The translations under genes and the position numbers were made by a program. Positions 33,940 to 34,409 of a DNA stretch of 34,409 bases are shown piece by piece (position 1 is the stretch's first letter; every line of letters starts with the position of its first letter). The DNA comes from an uncultured Lachnospiraceae bacterium. GTDB taxonomy: Bacteria; Bacillota; Clostridia; Lachnospirales; Lachnospiraceae. The stretch covers positions 1 to 34,409 of the forward strand of contig CANRGO010000020.1 of assembly GCA_947630125.1 (NCBI GenBank). The letters are read 5' to 3'. Below the pieces are notes generated by a model, which saw only the letters and a program-made list of their open reading frames with translations, did not search any database and had not been told where the DNA came from.

Positions 33940-34038
33940 AAATCTGTCCAGATGCAGGGAGTAATATATAATACTAGTGAAGTATTTTTTAAGGAAGATA
34001 CCTTTTTGGATATATTACTGCTTGACATAAGGATGCCA
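33940..34038 (+). pseudogene. Remnant of a response-regulator receiver domain
   Basis: A start-less frame open from 33940 reads TSEVFFKEDTF then LDILLLDIRMP at about 34006-34038. That is the phosphoacceptor-strand motif of LytTR-type response regulators (the Asp in LLLDI being the phosphorylation site). Homology stops abruptly after the Pro; the frame ends at a stop at 34072. There is no start codon or upstream beta-1 motif in frame and no output domain downstream, so this is a fragment of at most ~33 codons. It is recognised from the motif alone. Confidence 0.5.
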
Positions 34039-34039
34039 C

Positions 34040-34141
34040 GGCAACATCCGAGACTAGTGACGAAACCCGCATAAATACTGGGGTTGTGGAGATGACGAAA
34101 GTGAATTTACACCTTTTTTATACCGAATGGCGGATGTTACC
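34040..34141. repeat. ~100-base element with 11 bp imperfect terminal inverted repeats
   Basis: GGCAACATCCG at 34040-34050 is complementary, apart from one mismatch, to CGGATGTTACC at 34131-34141. Inside is a hairpin AACCC (34064-34068) / GGGTT (34081-34085), and GACGAAA occurs twice (34059 and 34094). One frame is open from 34026 to a stop at 34170 and contains MTKVNLHLFYTEWRMLPEIK from 34092. It could be a structured RNA, a MITE-like element or a degraded mobile element. No known family is assigned. Confidence 0.45.
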
Positions 34142-34172
34142 TGAAATCAAGATGTTTAAAAATGATATTTAA

Positions 34173-34188
34173 TCTGGATATATCCAGA
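34173..34188. repeat. 16 bp perfect palindrome
   Basis: TCTGGATATATCCAGA is perfectly self-complementary, between the palindrome-ended element and the terminator. It may be a protein-binding site or part of the degraded region. Confidence 0.6.
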
Positions 34189-34208
34189 AAGTAGTTTGGA
34201 TTAAAAAC

Positions 34209-34254
34209 AAAGCCTCGAGAATGGCGTGATTACGTGATTCTTGAGGCTTTTCTA
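34209..34254 (+). terminator. Intrinsic terminator in the rlmD downstream region
   Basis: AAAGCCTCGAGAAT pairs with ATTCTTGAGGCTTT with one wobble. The inner loop also has a CGT/ACG pair. A short T tract follows. It is the first plausible terminator after rlmD, 340 bases downstream. Confidence 0.75.
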
Positions 34255-34318
34255 TGGAGTACCAGTAGCAACACGTTTTTTATTGAAATAATGGTTGTGA
34301 TTTAATTTCGAAAATCGT

Positions 34319-34367
34319 TTGTTTTGCAAAAGTGGTTATGGTAAAATGGTTTTAAAATTAAACCATT
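34319..34367 (+). promoter_or_regulatory. Promoter with overlapping operator-like inverted repeat for the last gene
   Basis: TTGTTT (34319-34324), a 17-base spacer, TAAAAT (34342-34347). AATGGTTT (34345-34352), 7 bases, AAACCATT (34360-34367) is a perfect 8 bp inverted repeat covering the -10 and the likely start point, the usual place for a repressor site. Confidence 0.5.
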
Positions 34368-34400
34368 AAAAAATGATTTTTAGATAATGAGGATTAGAAT

Positions 34401-34409
34401 ATGAATGAA
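34401..34409 (+). CDS. Start of a truncated gene at the window edge
   Basis: ATG with GAGG about 8 bases upstream, reading MNE before the window ends. It lies downstream of a promoter and operator-like repeat. Nothing can be said about its product. Confidence 0.45.

Noticed and set aside
33961-34018. Three-way-junction-like fold (GTAATATAT/ATATATTAC with an inner AATACT/AGTATT hairpin) as a structured RNA
   Set aside because: It is very AT-rich and overlaps the receiver-domain remnant, whose coding origin explains the sequence better.
34040-34141. Known riboswitch, group II intron, RNase P or tmRNA fragment
   Set aside because: I compared by eye with the conserved cores of c-di-GMP, TPP, cobalamin, purine and SAM riboswitches, intron domain V, RNase P and tmRNA; none matched.

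Overview
The window is a 34.4 kb stretch of low-GC Clostridia chromosome, most likely from the Lachnospiraceae. I infer this from the gene families: class III fructose-bisphosphatase, a lysine riboswitch on dapA, a DUF1836 protein, NiaR, a YerC-type TrpR homologue, an RlmD with a C-terminal extension, and CIRCE and sigma-A style control sites. Genes are densely packed, AT-rich and mostly on the + strand. Nearly everything is core or housekeeping. There is no prophage, CRISPR array, tRNA, rRNA or intact transposon. The only decayed or accessory-looking DNA is the last ~540 bp.

Layout. 1-2452 (-): a class A penicillin-binding protein whose C-terminus runs off the window. 2616-6656 (+): a YigZ/IMPACT protein, a PHP-domain phosphoesterase, a COG2509-type FAD oxidoreductase and a parvulin-type lipoprotein foldase. 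6717-8787: htpG behind a perfect CIRCE operator. 8892-12090: hflX (+) and typA (-), converging on a shared terminator. 12309-12803: a CobO-like P-loop protein. 12840-17772: a strong promoter and lysine riboswitch, then dapA, dapB, fbp and a eukaryotic-type hisA in one direction, with the first clear downstream terminator only after hisA. 17932-20547: cspA (-), niaR, a catalytically degenerate M23-like membrane protein paired with a bactofilin, and yerC (-). 20831-25033: a DUF1836 regulator and a heterodimeric ABC exporter. 25149-27235: a membrane GGDEF protein and an EamA transporter, each with its own consensus promoter. 27368-29036: pspA plus an SPFH/zinc-ribbon protein, a membrane-stress pair. 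29171-33865: pcrA, a small membrane protein with an acidic tail, and rlmD. 33866-34409: a response-regulator remnant, a ~100 bp palindrome-ended element, a 16 bp palindrome, a terminator, and the operator/promoter and first codons of a new gene.

How the genes work together: the window groups envelope functions (PBP, foldase, bactofilin, PspA/SPFH), protein quality control (HtpG, lipoprotein foldase, HflX, TypA), and lysine/diaminopimelate synthesis under riboswitch control that may read through into gluconeogenic fbp and hisA.

I see no convincing complete new system. The items most worth a second look are the eukaryotic-type HisA in a dap-fbp transcription unit, the palindrome-ended element beside the receiver-domain remnant, the 54-base GC-rich in-frame segment inside rlmD, and the active-site-less M23/bactofilin pair. 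All coordinates, motifs and spacings were read by eye. No alignment, folding or database search was run.
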